The notes under the pieces are model-generated. The model saw only the letters and a program-made list of their open reading frames with translations, ran no database searches and had not been told where the DNA came from. From assembly GCA_023411445.1 (NCBI GenBank), contig JAEYOT010000891.1, forward strand, positions 1-7,281: a DNA stretch of 7,281 bases. Reading direction: 5' to 3'. The stretch is from Pseudomonadota bacterium (GTDB taxonomy: Bacteria; Myxococcota_A; Polyangia; Polyangiales; Polyangiaceae). Made by a program: the position numbers and the translations under genes. This document shows, in pieces, positions 1 through 6,020 of the stretch. The stretch's first letter is position 1. Each line of letters begins with the position of its first letter.

Positions 1-117
1 GAGGCGGGCAGCGCGAACGGCGGTGCCGACAGCGGCGGCGAGGCGGGCAGCACGAGCGGCGGTGGCGAGGCCGGCAGCAGCGGTGAGGCAGGGGCTGGTG
101 GCGAAGGCGGCGGCGAC
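1..117 (+). repeat. Degenerate coding repeat of the Gly/Ser/Glu/Ala linker
   Basis: A unit close to GAGGCGGGCAGC begins at 1, 40, 67 and 85 (the last two diverged), giving repeated E-A-G-S or E-A-G-A peptides separated by Gly-rich stretches. The spacing is always a multiple of three, so the frame is kept. This is a low-complexity spacer expected to vary in length between strains. Confidence 0.6.
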
Positions 118-570
118 ACCTGTGAGGTGGGCGAGGTGCAGAGCAGCGGCACGCAACAGAACCTCGATCTATTCGGCACCGTCGTGTACTTCGACGGCGG
201 AGCCGAGCTGCCAGCAGGTCGCTACCGCATCGACTACGTGGACGGCTGCATGAAGTACGGTAGCGGTCAGGGCTGGACCATCCACGCCTATGAGGACGGC
301 AGCTACGCGTGGTGGTTGGTGGGCGAGACCACCAGCGACAAGATCGTGATGCCACCGGCCACGATCGGCGTCTTTGCTGGCCAGGGTGCGTTCGAGAGCT
401 TCGAGGAGTGCGTGGACGCGAACCTGGAGGTGGCGCCCAAAGAGCTCGACTTCCCCGGCGGCAAGCTCGGTGTTTGGCTGCAGGACAGCCCGTACAGCGA
501 CAACCTCGCCGGCGAGGACAACCGCAACCCGAAGTGGAAGCTCACGCTGCTCGCGCCGTGCGCAGACTGA
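1..570 (+). CDS. Surface or secreted protein with Gly-rich linker and four-Cys C-terminal domain (5' partial)
   Basis: The reading frame is open from base 1 to the TGA at 568-570, so 189 residues are visible and the true start lies upstream; the in-frame GTG at 127 is internal. Visible residues 1-39 are almost only G, E, A, S, T, D and N, a flexible linker of the kind that follows the lipobox or signal peptide in many myxobacterial surface proteins. From residue 40 a compact domain follows, with cysteines at visible positions 41, 83, 137 and 187, enough for two disulfides and consistent with export. Segments such as GRYRIDYVDGCMKY, GQGWTIHAYEDGSYAWW and GGKLGVWLQDSPYSDN alternate hydrophobic and polar residues like a beta-sandwich. 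The D-S-P-Y-S-D-N loop could hold a metal ion, but that is inference. I do not recognise a named family. It is probably a lipoprotein, but the N-terminus is not in the window. It runs convergent to the TPR lipoprotein gene. Confidence 0.85.
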   Translation, partial: EAGSANGGADSGGEAGSTSGGGEAGSSGEAGAGGEGGGDTCEVGEVQSSGTQQNLDLFGTVVYFDGGAELPAGRYRIDYVDGCMKYGSGQGWTIHAYEDGSYAWWLVGETTSDKIVMPPATIGVFAGQGAFESFEECVDANLEVAPKELDFPGGKLGVWLQDSPYSDNLAGEDNRNPKWKLTLLAPCAD

Positions 571-578
571 GCGCGCGG
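556..578 (+). terminator. Candidate hairpin over the stop codon of the plus-strand gene
   Basis: CCGTGCGC at 556-563 pairs with GCGCGCGG at 571-578: eight pairs including one G-U, around a seven-base loop that contains the TGA. The following bases (TACTTCTTCT, 581-590) are T-rich for this genome but do not form a proper U-tract, and they already belong to the convergent gene. On the minus strand one pair is lost (A-C), so it would favour the plus transcript. Chance hairpins are common at this GC content. Confidence 0.25.
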
Positions 579-579
579 G

Positions 580-1683
580 CTACTTCTTCTGGTCGTTGAT
601 CGCCGCGACCGCGCGCTCGGCCTCCGGGCGCGCGGCGTGGCCCCTCGGCGCCTGCTCCAAGAAGCGTTGATAGAGCGGCAGGGCCTCCGCGGGACGCTTC
701 AAGAAGTCCGCGTAGAGCACGGCCAGGTTGAAGGTCGCCTCCAGGTTCTGCGGCTCACGCGCGATCACGGACTTGAGGAGCTTCTCCGCTTCGAGGTAGG
801 GGGCAGGCTCTTCGCGCTTGCCCTGCCCGCGCCGCGCCGCGGCTAAGCCGAGCGCCGCGGCGGTGTCGTCCGACTCGATCTCGAGCACGGCGCGAAATTG
901 CTCGGCTGCGCGATCGTAGATGCCCGCTTGCAGCAGCACCGTTCCGACGTTGAGCCGGGCGGTGGTGTCCTTCGGATCCAGCTCGGAGGCGCGCGCGAAG
1001 TGCCGAAAGGCGAGCGCGTCGTCACCCATGTGCAGCTTGATCAGGCCCGCGGTGCGCTCGGCGATGGCGCTCTTCGGATCGGCCTTGAGCGCCTCGTTGC
1101 TGAGCAGCTCCGCGGTGTCGAGCTCACCCTTGTCCAGGTAGGAGAGCGACAGCTCCGACAAAGCTCGCGGATCGCCCGCGTGTCGCACCAGCACTTGCTG
1201 CGCCTGCGCGATGGCTTGGTCCACTTTGCGGCCTTCGCGCAGCGCGCCGATCAGCGCCACCGGGGCGTGACTGGCGCCCGGGTTCTCCTTCACGAACGGC
1301 ACCAGCGCGTCGATCGCGCCTTGCGCGTCGCCGCTGCGGCGCCGTACCTCCGACAGCGCGACGGCCACGTCTTCCGCGTTGGGAGCGAGGCCCTGCGCGG
1401 TGGCCAAGTGCCGCTCGGCGCGGGAGAGGTCACCCTTGTCGGCCAGCAGCACGCCCAAATTGTAGTGCGCCTCCCACAAGCCCGCGTCGGCTTTGACCGC
1501 TTCCTCCAGCAGGCTGATGGCTCGGTCCCTGCCGGCGGCGTCACGCGCGGCTTGCACGCCCTGCACCATCTTGCCGAGCGCCACCGGGTTGGCGGGCGGC
1601 AGGGTGGGCGCCTCCACCTTCTGCTGCGGCTTGCCGCAGGCCGAGAGCGCCAAGAGCAGCAGCAGCGCGTAGCCGGCCCTCAT
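580..1683 (-). CDS. TPR lipoprotein, GltE/AglT-like
   Basis: The 367-residue protein begins with a lipoprotein signal peptide: M-R, a Leu-rich core, and the lipobox L13-S14-A15-C16. Position +2 is Gly. After a Pro-rich spacer (about 24-35) the rest is helical TPR repeats, roughly at 70-103, 104-137, 138-170, 172-205, 207-239, 240-273, a divergent copy at 274-311, and 313-347. Typical TPR signatures are visible, for example HYNLGVLLADKGDLSRAERH and LNVGTVLLQAGIYDRAAEQF. The protein should be lipid-anchored in the cell envelope as a protein-protein scaffold. Its start is the ATG of an ATGA overlap with the upstream TPR gene and has a strong Shine-Dalgarno, so it is translationally coupled. A large exported TPR protein followed by a TPR lipoprotein matches the gltD-gltE pair of the Myxococcus gliding (A-motility) machinery. 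The gene call and lipoprotein assignment are firm; the GltE assignment is by pattern and context only, and another TPR lipoprotein is possible. Confidence 0.95.
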   Translation of the reverse strand: MRAGYALLLLLALSACGKPQQKVEAPTLPPANPVALGKMVQGVQAARDAAGRDRAISLLEEAVKADAGLWEAHYNLGVLLADKGDLSRAERHLATAQGLAPNAEDVAVALSEVRRRSGDAQGAIDALVPFVKENPGASHAPVALIGALREGRKVDQAIAQAQQVLVRHAGDPRALSELSLSYLDKGELDTAELLSNEALKADPKSAIAERTAGLIKLHMGDDALAFRHFARASELDPKDTTARLNVGTVLLQAGIYDRAAEQFRAVLEIESDDTAAALGLAAARRGQGKREEPAPYLEAEKLLKSVIAREPQNLEATFNLAVLYADFLKRPAEALPLYQRFLEQAPRGHAARPEAERAVAAINDQKK

Positions 1684-4600
1684 TTCTTCTCCTCCTTCTT
1701 GCCGTCGGGCTTCGCCTTTTCGTTGGCGCCGCTCGGCGGCAGCAGGAACTTGTCGGAGCGCCCGCCAGCGCTACGGCGCGTAGCGTCGATGAGTGGCGGC
1801 AGCTGGCCCGGCCCCTGGGAGCGGAGCTGCAAGCCTTGCTCCTTGAGCGGCGGATACAGCTCGGAGTTCAGGCGGCCCAGCGCTTCGCGCATCTTCGCCG
1901 TCCAGGAGTTGAAGATGCCAAGCTCGATCGCCTTCTGCCACCCGCTCTCGTACGCCTCCAGGCTGCGCTCTTCGATCGGCACCACGAACTCGTCGATGGC
2001 TTGCGTGTAAAGCTCTTTCTCCTCGGCGCTCAAGTTGTCCGGCGGCGGAGATGACAACAGAGCCTTGGAGAAAGACTCGTAGGTGACGCCAATCTGATAG
2101 AGCGCGGCGGTGGTCCACTCGGCCGCGCCGATCTCGGCCGTGGACAGGAACGTCTCCGCCGCCTTCTTCAGCAGCTCCGACTTCTTCTTGAGCCGTTCCT
2201 TCAGCTGCTTCACGTCGCCCTCGATCTTCACGTCCTGAAAGCGCTTCAGGATGCCTTCGCCCTGCAGGTACCTAGCCTTGGCGGCGTAGTAGCGCCCGCG
2301 ATCGTCCACGGTGCTCTTGCGAGACTTGTAGAGCTGAATCGCGCGATCCAGCGCGGCGCTGGCTGCGCGCTCGTCCTCTCTCTTGACCGTCGCGAGCCGC
2401 ACCAGCGCCTCGATCTGGCTACCCACGCTGCGAGCGTTCTTGGAATATGAGTCGTAGAGCTGCGCGGCCTCGGCCTGCTTGCCGGCCTTCTCGTGCGCCT
2501 TGCCCATCAAGAAGGTCACCTCGTCTGCGCTCTCGTCGCGGGGGTAGTACTTCTTGAATTTCTGGCCGCTCTCGATGGCCTTGGCGTGCTCGCCGACCGT
2601 CGTACGGAGCAGCACCGCGTTGTAGGCGGCGTTCTTGTGGTGCTGGTTCTTCGGCCAGCTGTCGGTGAGCACCGCGTGGTAGCTCGCGGCTTCGCTGAAC
2701 AGGCCGACCTCTTGATAGGTGGTGGCCGCGATCCAGATGCCCTCGGCCGCTTCGTCGCGGTGGCGGTGATTGTCCACCAAGATCTTGGCGGCGGCGGCCA
2801 GCGTGGTGAGGTCCGCGGCGCGGCGCGCCTCCACCTCGGCGTTGACGGCGGCCTGAGCCGAGCGCTGCTCCTTCGGGAACTCCTTGGCGGCGCGCAGGTA
2901 CGCCGCGGCCGCTTCGCCGTGCTCACCCTTGGCCGAGAACTGCTCGCCCAGCTTGAACATCGCGCCGACGATCAAGCCGTTTAGCCTGGACTGCTGCGCC
3001 GGCGATTGGAACGAGGGCGCGCTCTTCAAGCGGCGCGCCCAGGTCTCGATGTTGGCGTAGTCCTCGCTCTTGTTGAACGAGTCCAAGATCAGCTCGCCGG
3101 CGCCGGCGGCGTACTTGTCGTTCGGGTACTTCTCGAGCAAGAGCCCCCACTGCCGCACCGCCGGGTCGTACACCTGGTAGTCGTAGTAGAGCTTGCCCTG
3201 CCGAAACAGCAGCTCTGGGATCTGCTTATCGGTGGGGTAGGTCTTGATGTAGAGCTCCATCGCCTCGGTCAGCGTGCGATCGGTCGGCGACTCTTGCTGC
3301 TTCTGGCCAGCCTTCTTGCTGGCCTCGAACTCATTGGCGCGCGCGACCTCGAGCGCTGCCAGGGCGTTGTAGAGCGCGGTGCGCGAGAGCGGCCCCTGCG
3401 GGTTCATGCGCACCGCCGCCAAGTACGCTTGCGCTGAGGCGGAGGCGTCGTTCAGGTGATAAAAATTGATTTCGCCGAGGTTGTAGTTGATTTCATAGGC
3501 CTCGGCGCGCTTGCCGAAGCGCGATAGGTACGCCCTGTACAGGGCGGCGGCCGCCTGGTACTCGCCCTTGCTGGTCTTGTCCGCCTGCGCTTTGGCGTGG
3601 AGCCCTACCGCGTCCTCCCGCATCTGCTTCTCGGCGGCGGCCTCCGCGGCGGCGAGCGTGGCCGGCGATTGCAGCTGCACCCAGCCGGAGCTAGGCGGCT
3701 TGGGCTTGCCCGGCTCCGCCAGCGGCGCCACGTAGTCCTTCAGCACCAGCTTGTAGTCCGCCTCCAGCTCCTTCCAGGCCTCCAGCGTGGAGTGCCCCTG
3801 AGCGATTCGTAGCTGGTGCTCGCTGCACTCCGGGCTGGTCGGCTCGAGCTTGATCAGCAGCCGGTACGCTTCGATGCCGCGCTCGTAGTGCGACTGCTCG
3901 TAGAACGCTTCAGCCAAGGCGCGCACGATGCGTCCGGCGAACTTGTCGCCGCCGGCCTTGACCAGGAACTGAAACATGTCCTCGGCGCTGTTGTTCTCGT
4001 CCTCGACGAACACGGCGACCAAGTTCTTGAGCGCCTCGCTCTGCAGCTCATCCAGCTCTTGCCGGCTCTTGCCGCGACGGTCGGCGTCCGTGGCCTGAAA
4101 TACCTTCAAGAAGCGCTGCGCGGCCTCTTCCGAACGGCCGAGCCGCCATAGCGTCCAAGCGCTCTTGAACAGCGCCAGATCGTACAAGTCCGCGTCCTTG
4201 TATTGGAGGACGATCTCGTACTCCTGATAAGCCGTCTGGTAGTTGGGCGAGTCTTTCGTGAACTCGTACTCGGCCCGCACCATGTGCGCGTCCGGAATGA
4301 AGCGGCTGTTCGGGAACCACTCGATGATCTTGTTGAAGCGCCCCAGCGCTTCCTCGAACTTGCCCTCTTCGTTGGCCAAGAAGCCGTCCACGTACAGCGC
4401 TAGGTCGTACTGCGGGAACGACTTGTAGTTCTTGAGCACCCGCAGAAAGCGCGCGCGCGGCTTGGAGTAGTTCGGCGTAGGCGGATCATTTCGCACGTCC
4501 GCCGGCGTCTTCTCCCAGCGCTTGAAGGCTTCCAGGAACTTGTCGCGGCCGTCTTCCCACTCCAGCTCCCCCATGCGCAAGAGCGCCTCCGGCATCTCCG

Positions 4601-4964
4601 GAGTGTCCGCTTTCGACTCGTCGATGAACTTCGTCAAGAGCGCCATCGCCTCCGCGCGCAGCTTCTTGCTCTCGACGATGTTGCGCTCGATGCGGCGGTC
4701 GATCTTCTTGGCGAGCACCTGGCGCAGGCGCTCGGGGATCTGCAGGCTGACGCGCGCGCCACGTGTTGCCTGCGCCTTTTGCGCCGCCTTCTTCTTGATG
4801 GTCGGTCGCTCGACGCCCGTGAGCTTGCGCTCCGCGGCCGGCTTGATGCGCGCCGACTCGCTGGCGGCGGACGGTGCGAGCGCTGCGCCCTCTGCCGCGC
4901 CTGCGGCCCCCGACAGGGCGAGCAGGCTCAGGCCCACACCCGTGACCAACCAAACATGGCGCAT
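1680..4964 (-). CDS. Large exported TPR-repeat protein, GltD/AgmU-like
   Basis: The 1094-residue protein opens with a Sec-type signal peptide (about 1-24: R-H, hydrophobic core, A-G-A-A cleavage region) and has no lipobox, so it should be periplasmic. A Lys/Arg-rich, probably coiled stretch (about 45-105) precedes TPR-like repeats spread over about 105-870, including A-L-G-R-F-N-K-I-I-E-W-F-P (206-218) and repeats around 270-290, 355-375, 470-485, 600-615, 680-697, 755-770 and 830-845. A Lys/Glu-rich segment at about 905-945 looks coiled, a distinct C-terminal part follows (about 950-1045), and the tail is charged (E-E-K-K). It likely acts as a periplasmic scaffold. In Myxococcus, GltD (AgmU) is a large TPR protein of the gliding complex encoded next to the TPR lipoprotein GltE; size class, signal peptide and neighbour all agree with that here. 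GltC, another TPR Glt protein, is a less likely alternative. The ATG at 4964 is the only credible start: no in-frame ATG or GTG lies just upstream. No Shine-Dalgarno is visible, and a candidate promoter sits right before it. Confidence 0.95.
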   Translation of the reverse strand: MRHVWLVTGVGLSLLALSGAAGAAEGAALAPSAASESARIKPAAERKLTGVERPTIKKKAAQKAQATRGARVSLQIPERLRQVLAKKIDRRIERNIVESKKLRAEAMALLTKFIDESKADTPEMPEALLRMGELEWEDGRDKFLEAFKRWEKTPADVRNDPPTPNYSKPRARFLRVLKNYKSFPQYDLALYVDGFLANEEGKFEEALGRFNKIIEWFPNSRFIPDAHMVRAEYEFTKDSPNYQTAYQEYEIVLQYKDADLYDLALFKSAWTLWRLGRSEEAAQRFLKVFQATDADRRGKSRQELDELQSEALKNLVAVFVEDENNSAEDMFQFLVKAGGDKFAGRIVRALAEAFYEQSHYERGIEAYRLLIKLEPTSPECSEHQLRIAQGHSTLEAWKELEADYKLVLKDYVAPLAEPGKPKPPSSGWVQLQSPATLAAAEAAAEKQMREDAVGLHAKAQADKTSKGEYQAAAALYRAYLSRFGKRAEAYEINYNLGEINFYHLNDASASAQAYLAAVRMNPQGPLSRTALYNALAALEVARANEFEASKKAGQKQQESPTDRTLTEAMELYIKTYPTDKQIPELLFRQGKLYYDYQVYDPAVRQWGLLLEKYPNDKYAAGAGELILDSFNKSEDYANIETWARRLKSAPSFQSPAQQSRLNGLIVGAMFKLGEQFSAKGEHGEAAAAYLRAAKEFPKEQRSAQAAVNAEVEARRAADLTTLAAAAKILVDNHRHRDEAAEGIWIAATTYQEVGLFSEAASYHAVLTDSWPKNQHHKNAAYNAVLLRTTVGEHAKAIESGQKFKKYYPRDESADEVTFLMGKAHEKAGKQAEAAQLYDSYSKNARSVGSQIEALVRLATVKREDERAASAALDRAIQLYKSRKSTVDDRGRYYAAKARYLQGEGILKRFQDVKIEGDVKQLKERLKKKSELLKKAAETFLSTAEIGAAEWTTAALYQIGVTYESFSKALLSSPPPDNLSAEEKELYTQAIDEFVVPIEERSLEAYESGWQKAIELGIFNSWTAKMREALGRLNSELYPPLKEQGLQLRSQGPGQLPPLIDATRRSAGGRSDKFLLPPSGANEKAKPDGKKEEKK
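1691..1697 (-). promoter_or_regulatory. Shine-Dalgarno for the TPR lipoprotein, inside the upstream gene
   Basis: AAGGAGG on the minus strand lies 7 bases before the ATG at 1683. The same bases encode part of the K-K-E-E-K-K tail of the large TPR protein, so the tail codons also serve as ribosome binding site. With the ATGA overlap this makes coupled translation of the pair very likely and fixes the start. Confidence 0.75.
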
Positions 4965-4968
4965 CAGG

Positions 4969-5015
4969 CAGCCACGATAGACCTGAGCGCCCAGCCGATC
5001 AATCAGCCGGGGCTG
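4969..5015. repeat. Cluster of CAGCC/GGCTG pentamers around the candidate promoter
   Basis: CAGCC occurs at 4969-4973, 4992-4996 and 5004-5008, and its complement GGCTG at 5011-5015. The last two form an inverted repeat with a 2-base centre just upstream of the candidate -35, and the copy at 4992 abuts it. This could be an operator, or chance in GC-rich DNA. The rest of the 4965-5099 gap shows nothing convincing. Confidence 0.2.
4974..5002 (-). promoter_or_regulatory. Candidate sigma-70-type promoter of the TPR operon, possibly leaderless
   Basis: On the minus strand TTGATC (-35, 4997-5002) and TATCGT (-10, 4974-4979) are separated by exactly 17 bases; each matches the housekeeping consensus at 4 of 6 positions, including TTGA, TA and the final T. 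Only 9 bases separate the -10 from the ATG at 4964, so transcription would start within about 0-3 bases of the start codon. This fits the absence of any Shine-Dalgarno for that gene. It is the best candidate in the 135-base gap. Confidence 0.4.
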
Positions 5016-5099
5016 CGCGAAGCCGAGCGCATTTCCTAATGGGCCGGCATGGTGGGAGATGGTGGCACATCGAGCGACCGCAGCGACGCCGGTCGTCTG

Positions 5100-6020
5100 T
5101 CAGCGGCCGCGGATTTGCGCAGCGAAGCGGCCATCCGGGAAGCGCTCGAGGTAGCGCGCGAAATCCCGCTCGGCAGCCGGCGCGTCGCCGAGGCGTAGCA
5201 AGCAGGCGCCGCGGCCGAACAGAGCTCGCTCCGCGAACGCGCGCGGTAGCGGCTGCTCGACCAGCACCTGAAAGTCGGGCAGCGCTTGGCCGCAGTCCTG
5301 ATCAGCCGCCAGCTCCGCCCGGATCAGTCGCAGCTCGTGCTTGCGGCCCACGCGTTCGATCGGCAGCTTGGCTAGCTCCCGCCGCGCGTCCTGCCGCTTG
5401 CCCAACGTGAGCAGCGCATCCACCCGCGCGATGCGCGCCTCGAGCTCCAGCGTGCCACCGCTGAACTCACGCAGGTGCCGATCCAACTGCTGCAGAGCTC
5501 GCTCGGCGCGCGCCGTACCTCCGCCGCGCAGCTCGGTGAGCGCTGCTTCGAGCGACGACGCTTCGAGCCCCAAGCGCGAGCTCTGCACCGGCGCAGGCGC
5601 CGGGAAGGAGGCGCTGCTCGGACCAGGCGTGATCTCGAGCGGCGACTCTTGGGCCACCGGCTCGGCTCGGGGCGCATGTAGAGCCGTGCCCCGAGGAGCG
5701 GGCGGCGATGGCGGCGTCGTCTCCGGCAACCGCCAGGTGGCGAGCTGTCGCGGCGAAGCCAAAAAGCGGCGCGACGCCAGCTGCGCGGCCGCGGCGCTGC
5801 CGACGCCGAGCGCCACGCCCAGCGCGACCAACCGTAGCATCAGCCAAGCGGGCTGCCGGCGAGCGCGCTGGGAGAGGCGTGCTCCGACCCGCCGGCGCTG
5901 CAGCTCTGGCAGCGCGGAGGGCTCCGGTACGTCGCGGAAGACGCGCGACAAGCGCCGGTCGAGCGACGAGTCGCTCTCGACCTCCTCGGCCCACGGCGCG
6001 AGCGGTTGTGTGGCCTTCAT
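5100..6020 (-). CDS. Single-pass membrane protein with TPR-like C-terminus, probable anti-sigma/sensor partner of the ECF sigma factor
   Basis: The 306-residue protein has three parts. Residues 1-57 are a charged N-terminal region ending in an Arg-rich stretch (R-R-R-V-G-A-R-L-S-Q-R-A-R-R-Q). Residues about 58-80 are one hydrophobic, Leu/Val/Ala-rich membrane segment. A Pro/Ser-rich linker (about 99-148) leads to a helical domain with TPR-like repeats at about 195-222 and 265-300 (for example G-A-C-L-L-R-L-G-D-A-P-A-A-E-R-D-F). The positive charge before the membrane segment predicts the N-terminus in the cytoplasm and the C-terminus in the periplasm. The only cysteines are C243 and C273. No H-x3-C-x2-C zinc anti-sigma motif is visible. 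The role is inferred from context: its ATG overlaps the sigma gene stop (ATGA), with AAGGAG 7 bases upstream, so the two are co-translated, as is usual for sigma/anti-sigma pairs. It could instead be an unrelated envelope protein. Coding status is firm, function moderate. Confidence 0.88.
   Translation of the reverse strand: MKATQPLAPWAEEVESDSSLDRRLSRVFRDVPEPSALPELQRRRVGARLSQRARRQPAWLMLRLVALGVALGVGSAAAAQLASRRFLASPRQLATWRLPETTPPSPPAPRGTALHAPRAEPVAQESPLEITPGPSSASFPAPAPVQSSRLGLEASSLEAALTELRGGGTARAERALQQLDRHLREFSGGTLELEARIARVDALLTLGKRQDARRELAKLPIERVGRKHELRLIRAELAADQDCGQALPDFQVLVEQPLPRAFAERALFGRGACLLRLGDAPAAERDFARYLERFPDGRFAAQIRGR

Noticed and set aside
898..2010. Long plus-strand open frame of 370 codons across the end of the two TPR genes
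   Set aside because: It is antisense to two genes with clear TPR repeats and a lipobox. Its composition is rich in Arg, Gly, Val and Leu without domain pattern, as expected from the complement of GC-rich coding DNA.
2493..2984. Plus-strand open frame of 163 codons opposite the large TPR gene
   Set aside because: Leu/Val/Gly/Arg-rich shadow of TPR coding sequence; no ribosome site or domain supports it.
5071..5090. TGGCAC-type sigma-54 -24 element on the plus strand in the 4965-5099 gap
   Set aside because: The matching -12 element (TTGC) is absent at the required spacing, and no plus-strand gene follows.
5083..5097. Small inverted repeat CGAC-N4-GTCG just after the membrane-partner stop codon
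   Set aside because: The stem is only four pairs and no T-tract follows on the minus strand, so it is not a credible terminator.
5039..5410. Plus-strand open frame of 123 codons starting in the intergenic gap
   Set aside because: It is mostly antisense to the membrane-partner gene and its product is Arg/Ala/Pro low-complexity sequence.
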